In this document: in pieces, positions 11,880-21,699 of the stretch | Layout of the letters: every line of letters begins with the position of its first letter | How positions within the stretch are numbered: the stretch's first letter is position 1 | Assembly (NCBI GenBank): GCA_022702705.1 | Contig: CM040427.1 | Location: forward strand, 73,275,283 to 73,339,282 | Source of the DNA: Papilionanthe hookeriana x Papilionanthe teres | Lineage: Eukaryota; Streptophyta; Magnoliopsida; Asparagales; Orchidaceae | DNA length: 64,000 nucleotides | Direction of reading: 5' to 3' | The notes under the pieces: model-generated | Told to the model about the DNA's origin: nothing | Database searches by the model: none | What the model saw: only the letters and a program-made list of their open reading frames with translations | Position numbers and translations under genes: made by a program

Positions 11880-12980
11880 CGACGCCAGCTCAACCTCGGC
11901 AGCTCCGAAAGCACACGCGTCGTCTTCTAATTCGGCGCCGCCATCTGACTCAGCGCTCCAGGGCCCCGCGGTTCATGCACCATCGCGCTGTCCGGCTCAA
12001 TCCAGACCGTCCGCTCGATACACGCTCGATCCAGGCGGCTCCCGGTCATCGTCTGCGGCGGTGTGCACCGTGACCGTCGACCTTCTAACCCTAATTTCTC
12101 ACTCGATTCTCAACGGATTTTCGTGTTCTTATGCTCTATGGATTCGTCCTGAGGAGACGAACACATCCATATGGTAAACATGCATTGAAATTAACTCAAA
12201 TTAAATAGAGAATCTCTGTAAGCTCGGGAAGAAGAGTGAGTCCATACCTTTGCTCAGAGAAGTGAAGCTTCGATCCGAGAGTTGTGTCACCTTCGATTGG
12301 GTCCAAGCAAGCTCCGGATGAAGTCCCTTGGGGTCGGTGAATTGTCCGGGTATGATTTCGACCACGACGGATTACAAAGCTTGGAGTACGGAACGGATGG
12401 GTGGCCCGGAGAGGGGGCTTTCACCTGGGGAACTCCTTCTCTTGACCTTGTGCGAGGTGTGGGTGAGTTTAATTTGAATTTGGTGGAGAGTTGGGAGATG
12501 TCCTGTTTTGGGTGGAATTTTGGCTGAGAAATTGAGCTCGTTGGTGGGGATTAGGGCAAATTGTCACCTGAGGATCAAGCTTGCTCTAAGTGTGGAGAGT
12601 GGTACGGAGGAATTTTGGCGGGGGTTTTAGTAAGGTGCAGTTCGAGCACCTCTCATGGTCGAGAGGAGGTGATGTTTAAATAGGAGAGGGTGGAGGGCCT
12701 CCCGGGGGGTTTAAGGCTTGGGATCGAGCTTGCAGGTCGAGGGAAGAACGGCCATGGTGTCCATTGGGCATGGGGCGGCTCGGCGAGTGGGAATTCCAAA
12801 CTTTGGCTCCTCCCGAGGTCTCGGCCATGGTGTTTTCCGGCGGCTCAGGTGGTGGCCGGCCGGCACTGGTCACCATCTTGTTCGGGTGGGTCGGGGTGGG
12901 GTTTAGTGCGATCAATTGGCCATGGACATGTGTCGAAAGCTTGGATTAAAATGGCATGGGGGAAGGCCAATTTTGGCTTG
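11880..12980 (-). promoter_or_regulatory. GC- and CpG-rich promoter region of the OG1 3' LTR
   Basis: About 1.1 kb with many CG dinucleotides, between AT-rich U5 and T/G-rich U3. It contains the TATA-like sequence at 12674-12683. It resembles a CpG-rich promoter region or a captured host segment. Most of it (about 11282-12898) is missing from the OG1 5' LTR. Confidence 0.55.
12674..12683 (-). promoter_or_regulatory. TATA-like core promoter, OG1 3' LTR
   Basis: The minus strand reads CTATTTAAAC after a CT-rich tract (CCACCCTCTC), a common plant core-promoter setting. The same arrangement occurs at 47819-47828 in OG2. Start site inferred about 30 bp downstream, near 12645. Confidence 0.6.
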
Positions 12981-13269
12981 ATTTGGTCGAGTCCACCTTT
13001 TGGGCTTGGTTCACCCTTCAAGGAGGCTTTGGGTGTTGTGGGGTCAAAGGAATCAACTGGTTTGGCATGGAGAAGTCCTTATCCAAATATATTTGGATTA
13101 AATTTGGGTTAAGGGGAATCATGGTTAAGGCTAATGACTTTAGGAGATTAAGGAAAGAGTCTCCTTATTTTGCCCAAAATGGCATGGTGACATGTAAAGA
13201 GGCTCTCATGGCTTCCATGTGGCTCATGCATGGCTTCATGGCTCATCTTTGGCTTGGGAATAGTTAAGT

Positions 13270-14530
13270 CAATTTCATGAAAAAGGCTTTAAAAATTTTG
13301 GTAATTTAGGGGTGATTTGATGGGATTTGGCATATGGCTTGATTTGGATTTATTTTATCATGGGTTTAGAACTTAGGAGATGGTTTTATCGAATGGATGA
13401 TGATAGAGGATTGTCATGTGGGCTTTGGGCCTTTTAAAATTATTTTTGATGGGCTTTTAGGAAGGCTAAGGGGATGGGCCTTTAGGTTTAAGAACGAATT
13501 CATGGATGGGAATTTTGTAGAAGTTTGGGCCAAATAATTGTTGGGTTTGGTTTAGGGATATGTCATGAGTGATTTAAAATGAGTTTGGAGTGATTTGGGT
13601 TTGAATGGGGTTGGATTTGGGCCTCTTTGGTAAATGGGCCAATGTAGGCCAAATTAGGCTAACTTGGGCCAATGTTGGGCTAGGGTTGAAATTGATGTAA
13701 AATTAATGTTGGGAAATGTTTATGGGAGTGTTTCAAAGAGGTTTTGACTTTGGTTGGGTTTTGATTTTGGGGTTTGGGCTTATTTGGGTTAGGTTTGGGT
13801 TTAGGTCAAAATTGGGCCTTTTAGCTTTAGGTTGAATTTGAGTGAGGTTTGGGTCTAAATTTTTGGTAAATCATGTTAGTGTTTTGTTTGTGGGGATGTT
13901 AAGGAAGGTTTAGAAAAGGTTTGGGGTTAATTGGAGTTGAATTGGGTTGGTTTGGGCTAAGTTTGGGTCATGGGTCCAAATTGGGCTTTAAGGTCAAAAG
14001 TGAAATTGGATTCAAATGCCAATCAAATTAGACTTGGATTTGGTCTAGATTGGTGTTGGGGATGTTGAATTGAATTTTAGAATTGAATTGGACCAGAATT
14101 TGGATCAATTGGGTAGGTTTGGTTTGACATTGGGTTCACTTTGGGTTAAAATGGGTCAAATTGGGATTTTGACAAAAGTGGGGTAAATTGACAAAATTGG
14201 CCCATGGTATAGTTGAACAAAATGAAATTGGGAATATTTGGGATTTTCTGGAATTTTCTGGGAATTTTTGGATTTTTTGGCTAAGAGGGGCATTTTGGGT
14301 ATTTGGAGGGTATTGGGAGGTATTTTTGGAATTTTTGGTATTTTTGGCTATGAATGATCAATTTGAGTAATGTGGGAATGTTTGGGATTGGTTTTGGGGA
14401 ATTTTGGGTATTTGGAGATTTTTTGAAAAAATTGGGTAATTTCAAGGGTTTTGGGTAGGCTAGGCGGGGTGTAGGGTCCCCGGGGTCAAAAATTGAAAAT
14501 TTGGAAAATTGAAGATTGGGTAAATGTAAG
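13270..14530 (-). repeat. Strand-asymmetric C/A-rich U3 segment (OG1 3' LTR)
   Basis: The sense (minus) strand is dominated by C and A in irregular short words such as CCCAAATT and ACCCAAACC, so the plus strand is T/G-rich. Copies are at about 32830-34090 and 45960-47200. No gene is visible in it. Confidence 0.7.
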
Positions 14531-15013
14531 TGGAATGAAATCATTTTGGTTGAGCCATGAAGCCATATCAAGCCCACATTAGCCATGAAGGGACTCATTT
14601 GAGGCATTCATTATGTTGTTCCTAACCCTTAACGCGAGGGCTTAGGGGTTAAGGACCATCCATGTGAATCACATTTATGAGTCGGGAGGTCAAGTTGGGT
14701 ATGGGTGTGGTTTCGGGAGGTGTGTGAAAGTGTAGTGTATAATTGTAGTGTGTGTGTAAGTCGGCCCTCACCGGACCAGGGCCACCTGGGGCGGTCCTAA
14801 TGGCGAAAGAGTCCTATAGGAACTCATCCTTTAAACTTCCACATTTGATTTCAACCCTCTAGGTGATTAGGGGTCTACGGTCAAGTTTGTGGAGTTTGCG
14901 GGGAGTTAAGAAGTGGTTTGAATTTCTAGGTGGTGGGTCCCAATTCTAATTCTTTAGGATAGTCGAAAGGAAAAGCCTAAAGCTATATCCTAAGTACTAA
15001 AGAGAGAAGAGAA

Positions 15014-15034
15014 GACCTCATCGAAAATGAGGTC
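15014..15034. other. Near-terminal hairpin of the OG LTR
   Basis: A perfect 8-bp inverted repeat, GACCTCAT and ATGAGGTC, with a 5-base loop, lies 4 bases from the LTR end. It is also present at 34567-34587 and 45455-45475; only the loop varies (CGAAA, CAAAA, TTTTG). Confidence 0.75.
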
Positions 15035-15038
15035 AACA

Positions 15039-15055
15039 AATGGACCCCCAATAGG
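15039..15055 (-). promoter_or_regulatory. Probable polypurine tract of OG1
   Basis: The minus strand reads ATTGGGGGTCCATT immediately before the 3' LTR start TGTTGACC. This is the place where plus-strand DNA synthesis is primed. It is only partly purine, so the exact tract is uncertain. Confidence 0.5.
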
Positions 15056-15460
15056 TGTGGTGTGCTATCCAAGCACACCGCACGTATTGGTATTGACCGA
15101 AGCGATCAACAAAACCAACACAGAAGTCCAAGTGACAAACTTGGGACAGAGTAGAAGAGTTTCCGCTGGGGAGTGTCAAGTATATCCTTGAGACTGGAGA
15201 TTCTACGAACTCTCGGCGGGGAAAGGAAAAGGAGGTGAATCCCAAATCGCATGATGCGGGGAATTTCGAAATAGATTTCATTTTGTTTCGAGTTTAAGTT
15301 TTGATGTGTAAGTTCAGATTTTAGTTTGAGTTTCAATTTAGATTGAAGTTTTGTTAAGATTAATTTGAAGGGATTTGAACTTGAAATGAAAATTGGAATT
15401 TTGTGGTTTTAGATGTAGCATATTCAACCTCAAAAGAAAATTGAATTGATTGGATTGAAT

Positions 15461-15706
15461 CATTACAATGAGGAGAGATCTCAGAGCAATGCGGTATTCG
15501 ATGTAAAATCCTTAACCTCAAAAGCTTGATTTGGTGTGCTTCATTGCAATAGGGAGAGAACCTAAGGCAATGCAGTATCGGATGTAAAATCCTCAACCCC
15601 AAAAGTTTGATTTTGATGTATTTCATTGCGATAGGGAAAGAATCCTAAAGCAATGCAGTCTCGGATGTAAAATCCTTAACCCCAAAAGTTTGATTTTGAA
15701 TGGTAA
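15461..15706 (-). repeat. 82-bp tandem repeat, 3 units, in the OG1 3' region
   Basis: The anchor CATTGCAATAGGG recurs at 15461, 15542 and 15624, and GATGTAAAATCC at 15500, 15581 and 15664, giving a period of 81-83 bp. Short open frames across it are by-products of the repeat. Confidence 0.85.
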
Positions 15707-16292
15707 TTGATTTTGCAAAGATTTGTAATGTTGATTTGAAAAGTGTGGAATTTTGGTGTTTCGAGAATTTGATGAGAGTTGTAAAAGATTTTTGTGGAAA
15801 GAAACATATTAGGAGGGAATATGTAGATGTTACATATCCCATTCAAAAGAGTTGATCGAAAGTTGCTGGTTTGGATTGGATACAATTCCTCGCCATTAGA
15901 TCCGAATCAAAAACCTCGTGGCTCCGTGTCAATGGAATCGACCGCTTCCATCCCAGACAAGGGAGAGAGTAGAACGGATTGGATTTCAGATTTGGAATGT
16001 TGAGTTTGAATTTGATTGAGATTTGATTTAAAATTTGGAAGGTTGAATTTGAATTTGATTGAGATTTGATTTGAGATCTGGAAGGTTGAATTTGAATTTG
16101 ATTGAGATTTGATTTGAGATCTGGAAGGTTGAATTTGGATTTGATTGAGATTTGATTTGAAATCTGGGAGGTTGAATTTGAATTTGATTGAGATTTGATT
16201 TAAAATTTGTGTTTATTTTGTTTGTCGTTTAACGATTCAAATTTGCTTTATCGTTCATTTAATATTCATGTGAATTTGGCGTTCATCATTTT
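15707..16292 (-). other. OG1 3' untranslated region between repeats and LTR-proximal sequence
   Basis: No coding signal that I recognise. It holds the 43-bp array listed separately and simple T/G-rich text. Its position between the last ORF and the 3' LTR is the hypervariable 3' region known in Ogre/Tat elements. Confidence 0.6.
15999..16213 (-). repeat. 43-bp tandem repeat, 5 units, in the OG1 3' region
   Basis: The anchor GTTGAATTTG (first unit GTTGAGTTTG) recurs at 15999, 16042, 16085, 16128 and 16171, an exact 43-bp period. The same repeat family, inverted, begins at 63933 in OG2. Confidence 0.92.
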
Positions 16293-16505
16293 TTAGATTT
16301 TTAAGGAAAGTTTTCTTTCATTCTTTTTTGTTTCTTTTCTGTTCTTCGTTCGAAGTTCATTTAACTTTAATGGTGTTTCCCAGTCAACTTGCACAAAAGA
16401 GGTGAAGGCCAAAAATGTGACATGGTCACTTTCATTCCAATCATGTTGAAGATACATCATACAACTCGATCTGGAATACATCTCATACAATCCATGTAGA
16501 CTCAA
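16293..16505 (-). CDS. Small conserved reading frame downstream of the AlkB-like ORF (OG1)
   Basis: A frame of up to 70 codons; the first ATG gives MYSRSSCMMYLQHDWNESD and about 60 residues. OG2 has the matching frame at 63656-63859, almost the same in sequence. I recognise no family. It may only look conserved because the two elements are closely related in DNA. No promoter or start context was identified. Confidence 0.3.
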   Translation of the reverse strand: MSLHGLYEMYSRSSCMMYLQHDWNESDHVTFLAFTSFVQVDWETPLKLNELRTKNRKETKKNERKLSLKI

Positions 16506-16664
16506 AACGGACTATGTATGATCTTTGTCGATCCATCCAAAAAGGCATCTGTCAGAAATCCATGTCTGAATAGTGAAGTACATGGTCAATAACATCACCT
16601 TCCAAGCCATCCTTGGCAAGGATGTCGTAAGGATGTGCGTTGGAGGTGATATTTTCCATGTAAC

Positions 16665-18137
16665 TCACAGCTCGTAAGGCCGGAGGCTCTCTAGCTACGG
16701 GTCCGGTCCGGAAGTGGTAAGGTGCTTTCCGTCATCCATCCTTCGAAATTAATCGAGATCCGCTTCATTGTTACTCCCGGTATGCAATGTTTAGCGACAT
16801 CCGCTCCGTTGCCCTTTAGTATCATGACGGAACCTACCGGTAATGGTATCTTTACCGGCCCTCGGAACTCACCCGGGCCTGCTATCCGGAGGTCGGATCC
16901 AAACATGATATTACACTCGTTCGGAAAAGAAACGTGCGTAAAGGTCTTACAAAGTCGTGGTGATCGATGTGTGGGGGTATGCAATCACCCTTCTTGTAAA
17001 TGTTAATGATGCAACTGTTGGGTATGCAATCTGCTGGCAGTACCCTCCATGTTATCATTCTCTTTACCATCCTTTTGATGACTAATGGCATTGGATCTAC
17101 CTTGCCATGACGGAGTATCCCCGGTGGGTTTCCCTTCCTGTCTTCTGCGAAGTTGTAGCAGCATCCACATTGTATTGTAATTCTCCCTTTCCCTGGCATC
17201 CATCTCCGGGGTTCCGAGTAGGTGTTTTCTCTTAGGCGGCCTGCTCGACCCATTCTTTTCAAATCCCGGATGCAGTCCAAGATTTGTTCTTGTTCGTTTC
17301 TGAGAACACGTTTGTATGTAGCTCGAGGCCTTCTAGTATATTGATCCTCCTGCCTCTAATTCTCTCGAAGTATTCAAAAGTTTGCTTCTCGACATTCTCG
17401 CATTCTTTCTAACTCGTATTCGGAATAATCCGCAAATGGCGAGGCTCGGTGACGTATCGTGGTATATATGGCTCAATCCCTTCGCGTTCTCCTGCATACC
17501 TCGGCTCCTCGGGGATGGTCTCCGTCGGGACATCCTCCGGGGTTGCTTCTGCAACAAGGTTATGCATTACTGGTGGCTTTATCTGGTGGCGTGGTAGCCT
17601 TCCTTCTTCTGATCTTCTTGAGATTTCCCTGGTCTCTTCTGTTATCCTCGGAGCTGGCCTCCTTTTTCAGGTTCCTGGCGAACCGGTATCCTTGAAGTAT
17701 ATGCACTGGTAGTAGCGACTGCCTCATCGCGCTGGTCCGCTGCTAGTTTAGTTAACATCTTGCGGATACGGCAATTTTTATTTCTTCGCTGAGTTGCTGT
17801 GAGAGTAGCTCTTCGTACTTCCTGAATCTCTGTGGGCGCGACGCTGACAAGCCTGCCCTCTGCTGTAGCGACTACAGACTTGATTCTCTTGTCCTCCTCA
17901 GTGTTTGTTTTCCTTTTCTTCTTCTTGGGTTGGTGGCTTGGGCCACCCACTTTCATTACTCGTCCGACCGGGCGGTTCCTCTCGGTCAGCCGGGACCCGG
18001 TCACCTTCCTCGTATTGCGAGCCCGCTGGTGCGAAGTCCGAGTCAATCTCTATTATCGCTCCATCTTTCACCCTCTTTTCGTCGAGTGCAAGGCTTACGC
18101 CATTTCTAAAGTTCGAGACCAACCGCCCGTTCGACAT
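16665..18137 (-). pseudogene. AlkB-like 2OG-Fe(II) oxygenase ORF (ALKBH9/ALKBH10 type) of OG1, frameshifted
   Basis: An extra ORF of about 490 codons after integrase. It starts at ATG 18137 (MSNGRLVSNFRNGVSLALDE). The first 260 or so residues are acidic, then basic and low-complexity. The last 200 or so match plant ALKBH9/ALKBH10 RNA demethylases: ITIQCGCCYNFAEDRKGNPP, then INIYKKGDCIPPHIDHHDF with the HxD iron motif (codon H at 16969-16971), then GNGADVAKHCIPGV with the distal iron-binding H (16787-16789) and KRISI with the 2-oxoglutarate-binding R. HxD and distal H lie in different frames, with a break near 16920-16945. A second break precedes the end, and there is an in-frame TAG near 16690. 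The family removes methyl groups such as m6A from RNA. No intron interrupts the domain. Domain call strong; activity of this copy unlikely. Confidence 0.85.
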
Positions 18138-18165
18138 TTCCCTGCGAAAAGACAAGGAAAAGGAT
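18138..18165 (-). promoter_or_regulatory. Splice-acceptor-like sequence before the OG1 AlkB-like ORF
   Basis: The minus strand has a pyrimidine-rich run (TCCTTTTCCTTGTCTTTT) followed by CGCAG/GG (AG at 18143-18142), five bases before the start codon. OG2 has the same at 61991-62015. It would allow the ORF to be expressed from a spliced subgenomic RNA. Confidence 0.5.
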
Positions 18166-18399
18166 CGAGGGCGTAGTAAGAACAAGAACATTAAGAAAAT
18201 GTTTATTAGAGTCGAGTTTTCTTTTTTTTATTCCTTTTGTATTTTTAAATTCAACGGAGAATGAAATGGGAGAAGATCGAAAAAAGATTTTGATTTGGAA
18301 GAGAGAACAAGGAAAACTTTATTATCACGATTTTATTTATTTTAGCACATTTTTTATTATTTTTGGGTTCGGACCCAGTCATAAGTAATTACTTCGCCC

Positions 18400-19560
18400 A
18401 TGCTTCTAGGGATGAAGAATTCATTCCTTCAAAACATCAGGTAGTGTAATACTTCTTCAAGTATCGTCCGTTGATCGGAAGCATATGTCTTTCTCCTTGG
18501 CAATTCACAAGCTGGTAGGAGCCTCCGAGTAGATCGCCTCGACCACAAACGGTCCTTCCCGAGTGGGTTCAAATTTTCCTCCTATCTTGCGGTGTGCGAG
18601 AATAAGTCTCCCGAGAACGAGAACTAAGTCACCGAGTTTGAAGGTTCTTGGGCGGACCAATCTGTCATGGGCTTGAACCATCTTAGCTTGGTATAGTTAC
18701 GAGTCTGCCGCACTTGCTAAGTCTTTTCCCTTCCGGGCTTTCCAACTCCTCTAGTCGTAATTTGGCATTCTCTTCGTCGTGATTTTGTTTGCTATCGCAA
18801 CCACTGAGTAATGGTAAGCGCCTTCCAGATGGTAACTACTTGCCTCGAACCCGTATACTAAAGCATAAGGCGTATACTGAGTAGGAGTCCTGAAAGTCAT
18901 CCTGTAGGCCCATAAGGCTTCTAACAACTTCTCGTGCCAATTTCTCTTGTTGTCATCCAAAGTTTTCTTTAAAATTTGAACGAGAGTTTTATTAAAAGCC
19001 TCGGCCAAGCCGTTTGCTCTTGGGTAGTAGATTGTTGAGTATCGCGATCGATTCCATGTCTTACGACAAAATTGTTGATTTTTGTGCTTCGAATGCGGAC
19101 CATTATACGAAATGATTCCGCGCGGTACTCCGAAATGGTAGACGACTTGATTTTGAAAAAGCGTAGCACGTGGTGTGCCTTTACTTCTCCGAGTGGAACC
19201 GCTACGCCTATTTAGAAAAGTAGTACGTAGGCCGCAAGGATGAAGCGATGTCCTCTTGAAGAAGGTGGTTATCGGACCCACTATATCCGTGCCCCAACAC
19301 TCAAATGGCCACGACGCAATTGTCGGATGTAGCACGTTTGGAGGTTGGTGTAGAACCACTCCGTGCACTTGGCACTGGTGACTACTTTTGGCAATCTTCA
19401 TGCAATCGGTCATCATTGAGGGCCAGTAGTACCCTAGTCTTTTAATTTTCATTTTCATTTTCGGACCCGACTGATGAGCGCCACAAAGTCTCGAATGCAC
19501 TTCTTTGACAATTTCACGAGCCTCAGACCCGCTCAGGCATCTTAACCACATCTGATCAAA
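18400..19560 (-). pseudogene. OG1 integrase
   Basis: A minus-strand frame (19551-18751) begins near the zinc-binding domain: CGAHQSGPKMKMKIKRLGYY, then a damaged HHCC motif (SSHQCQ where OG2 has SCHQC). The core contains FGVPRGIISYNGP, where the family has a catalytic D in SDNG, so the second acid is replaced by Y. Later it reads RANGLAEAFNKTLVQILKK, with the catalytic E position, and WAYRMTFRTPTQYTPYALVY. C-terminal text continues in other frames to about 18400 (KYY-type ending). Integrase joins the DNA copy to the chromosome. This copy is broken and lacks a catalytic residue. Confidence 0.88.
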
Positions 19561-19633
19561 AGACCTTATGTATAATGTATCGTTTATTAATGCGTAAGAC
19601 AGAGTTCTTTTCTTGATTTGATGTGCTTATGAC

Positions 19634-20230
19634 TTATCGTCTGGTAATTTCCCTGTTTGCAGGTAGTCTATTAGCGGCTGACGCCAATCTTCCGTGTTTT
19701 CCGTCACCTGCCGTAACCGATTCTTCTGCTTTTTCCGATTTCCGTATCATATCCATGTCGAGTCGTGATAGGACCCGTCGTCCTTGAACTAACACTTCAA
19801 TCGACTCATCTTGTGAGCAGGCAAATTCTTTTGCAAAGTGAGCTAGCACATCCGCGAGAGCATTTTCTCTTCTGGGGATCTTGTAGATTGTTACATTCGG
19901 AATTTGTTCCAACAGTTTCATGGCATACTGAAAGTATTGCTCGAGTCTTGGCTTTAAAATTCTGTATTGTCCTGCGACCTGTTGAATGATCAACTGAGAA
20001 TCTCCGTAGATGTTGATATCCGTTATTCCCATTTGAATGGTCAGTTCTAGTCCTGTTATGAGGGCCTCGTATTCTGCCTCGTTGTTTGTGCACGGCTCTG
20101 TTAAGTGGTAGGAGTATCTTAACATCCCCGCTCCGGTGTTATAAAGATTAGTCCGATTCACCGCCTACAGGCACATATCGTTTGCAATTCTTTGTCTTTA
20201 CGTGCTTGAGGAAGCTCCGTCGAAGTATAG
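19634..20230 (-). pseudogene. OG1 second RNase H domain (Tat-lineage type)
   Basis: The domain begins at the end of the preceding frame (WELYFDGASS, with the first catalytic D) and continues in 20161-19634: TEPCTNNEAEYEALITGLEL with the catalytic E, INIYGDSQLIIQQVAGQYRI with a catalytic D, and a final RRENALADVLAHFAKEF with the last D. A second, plant-type RNase H between the usual RNase H and integrase is characteristic of Tat/Ogre elements. It degrades the RNA strand during reverse transcription. The frame change near 20165-20200 separates the first D from the rest; otherwise the motif residues are present. Confidence 0.85.
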
Positions 20231-20908
20231 TTCCCAACGTCGATCATCGGTGTCTTCCGGGTTCATTATACGTTCGTCCGGCAAATCGTCGTCGAGAGGC
20301 GAACTCTGCCGGTAAAGGGTGTCTCGCGGGAAGTCAGCTAGCACTTGTCCCTTTACGACACGAAGAGGAACGAAAATTATGTCGAATTGCAATAGTATCA
20401 TTGACCACCTGGCAAGTCTGCCAGAAAGTGTTGGACGGGTCATCAAATATTGTAACGGATTAACTTTCGAGATAAGGTTGACCTTATGAGAGAGCATGTA
20501 ATGCCTTAGTTTCTGTGCGGCGAAGATCAGGGCCAAACAATGTTTCTCAATTGGAGGATACTTTACTTCCATCAGAATCAAATGACAGCTTAAGTAGTAG
20601 AGAGCACTTTCTTTTCCCTCATCATTGACCTGGGCTAGCCGGGCTCCAAGGGAGTCGTCTAGAGCCGCGGTATAAAGTATCAACGGTCTACCTGAGACTG
20701 GGGCTGCTAAGACAGGAGGTGTCATTAAGTATTGTTTAATGTCCTCGAAGGCCCATTGGCAATTCTTTTCCCAAAAGAATTTGGCGTCCTTTTTAACTAA
20801 TGCCGAGAAAGGCTGACACCTACCTGACAAGTTTGAGATAAAGCGTCGAAGATATGCCAGCTTCCCTTGAAAAGATCGTAGTTGTTTTAAGGTTTTGGGA
20901 GGCGGCAT
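20198..20908 (-). CDS. OG1 RT thumb/connection and RNase H region (open frame)
   Basis: A 236-codon open frame. MPPPKTLKQLRSFQGKLAYL is the end of RT, and SGRPLILYTAALDDSLGARL is the first RNase H (RT-linked type). YLSCHLILMEVKYPPIEKHC and RPTLSGRLARWSMILLQFDI follow, and the frame ends in WELYFDGASS of the second RNase H. The true polyprotein start is upstream and the frame is closed by a stop at its end, so it is an open remnant of a longer pol rather than a complete gene. Confidence 0.85.
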   Translation of the reverse strand: MPPPKTLKQLRSFQGKLAYLRRFISNLSGRCQPFSALVKKDAKFFWEKNCQWAFEDIKQYLMTPPVLAAPVSGRPLILYTAALDDSLGARLAQVNDEGKESALYYLSCHLILMEVKYPPIEKHCLALIFAAQKLRHYMLSHKVNLISKVNPLQYLMTRPTLSGRLARWSMILLQFDIIFVPLRVVKGQVLADFPRDTLYRQSSPLDDDLPDERIMNPEDTDDRRWELYFDGASSST

Positions 20909-21690
20909 TTCTAGGATAGCTTTAATCTTTTCGGGTCGATTTCAATTCCACGATGTCGGACGAAGAATCCTAAAATTTCCGGAGGTGGCGCCGAAGGCGC
21001 ATTTTAAGGGATTCATCTTAAGGTTAAATTGTCTTAATCGTTCGAAAACAATTCTCAAATCATACGGTGGTTTTCCTTTACTTTGCTTTTGATGACCACA
21101 TCATCCACGTAGCATTCGACTTGATTGTGGATGAGATCATCAAAAATTCTTGTCATCGCTCTCCGGTAGGTTGCTCCTGCGTTCTTCGATCCGAATGGCA
21201 TCATCTGTGTAGCAATATACTCCGATCGGCGTTACGAATGTTTTAAGTTTTTCATCTTACGGAGACATTTTTATCCGGTTGTATCTCGAAGATCCATCCA
21301 TAAATGAGAATATTTCATGTGTTGAAGCAATGTCGATCATTAGTTACAGGATCGGTAGAGGAATTCATCTTTTGGACATGCCTTGTTTAAATCTCCGAAA
21401 TCCACACAAATTCGATACGACCATTCTTCTTCTAGTCGGTACCACATTGGCTAACCAAGTCGGGTATTGTTCTTCACGGACAAATTTAGCGTCTATTAGC
21501 TTTTTAACTTCGGCTATGACTTGTTGTTCGATTTCTAGACACATTCTTCTAGGACCTTGCTTGATCGGAACGAAGTAGGATCCACTCCTAGCTTATGGAT
21601 TGCGACCTCCGGAGCTAATCACGGCATCTCATCGTAGCTCCAAGCAAAACGGTCTTTAAATTCCATTAATAACTTGATTATTTCTTCGGA
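20909..21690 (-). pseudogene. OG1 reverse transcriptase core
   Basis: Minus-strand translation in several frames follows Ty3/gypsy RT. The YVDD active site is at 21111-21100 within ECYVDDVVIKSK, followed by text matching LRQFNLKMNPLKCAFG. Upstream are fragments of the PKDEFPLP and MDGSSRYN segments seen in OG2. RT copies element RNA into DNA. Multiple frameshifts make this copy inactive. Confidence 0.85.
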
Positions 21691-21699
21691 GTCTTCTTT

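Larger units (their letters stand above)
7705..15038 (-). repeat. OG1 3' LTR (7.33 kb)
   Basis: A complete LTR in antisense to the plus strand. In plus coordinates its parts are: AT-rich U5 side (7705 to about 11880) with TTTAA arrays; a GC-rich, CpG-rich kilobase (about 11880-12980) containing the TATA-like core promoter; and a long T/G-rich stretch (C/A-rich in the sense strand) up to 14530. An 8-bp-stem hairpin lies next to the terminus at 15014-15034. If transcription starts about 30 bp past the TATA-like sequence, U3 is about 2.4 kb and R plus U5 about 5 kb. Open frames at 12282-13267 read antisense through this LTR and resemble nothing I know. Confidence 0.9.

Noticed and set aside
12282..13267. 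Several overlapping plus-strand ORFs of 60-140 codons
   Set aside because: They lie antisense in the OG1 3' LTR, in a GC-rich region where chance frames are long. They have skewed composition and no recognisable domain. Their partial repeats at 32460-32824 follow from LTR identity.
13550..14170. Telomere-like GGGTTTAGG and GGTTTAGGG words
   Set aside because: Irregular T/G-rich text with no tandem TTTAGGG array; part of the skewed U3.
15461..16213. CRISPR-like regular repeats
   Set aside because: Direct tandem repeats with no unique spacers, in a plant retrotransposon 3' region.
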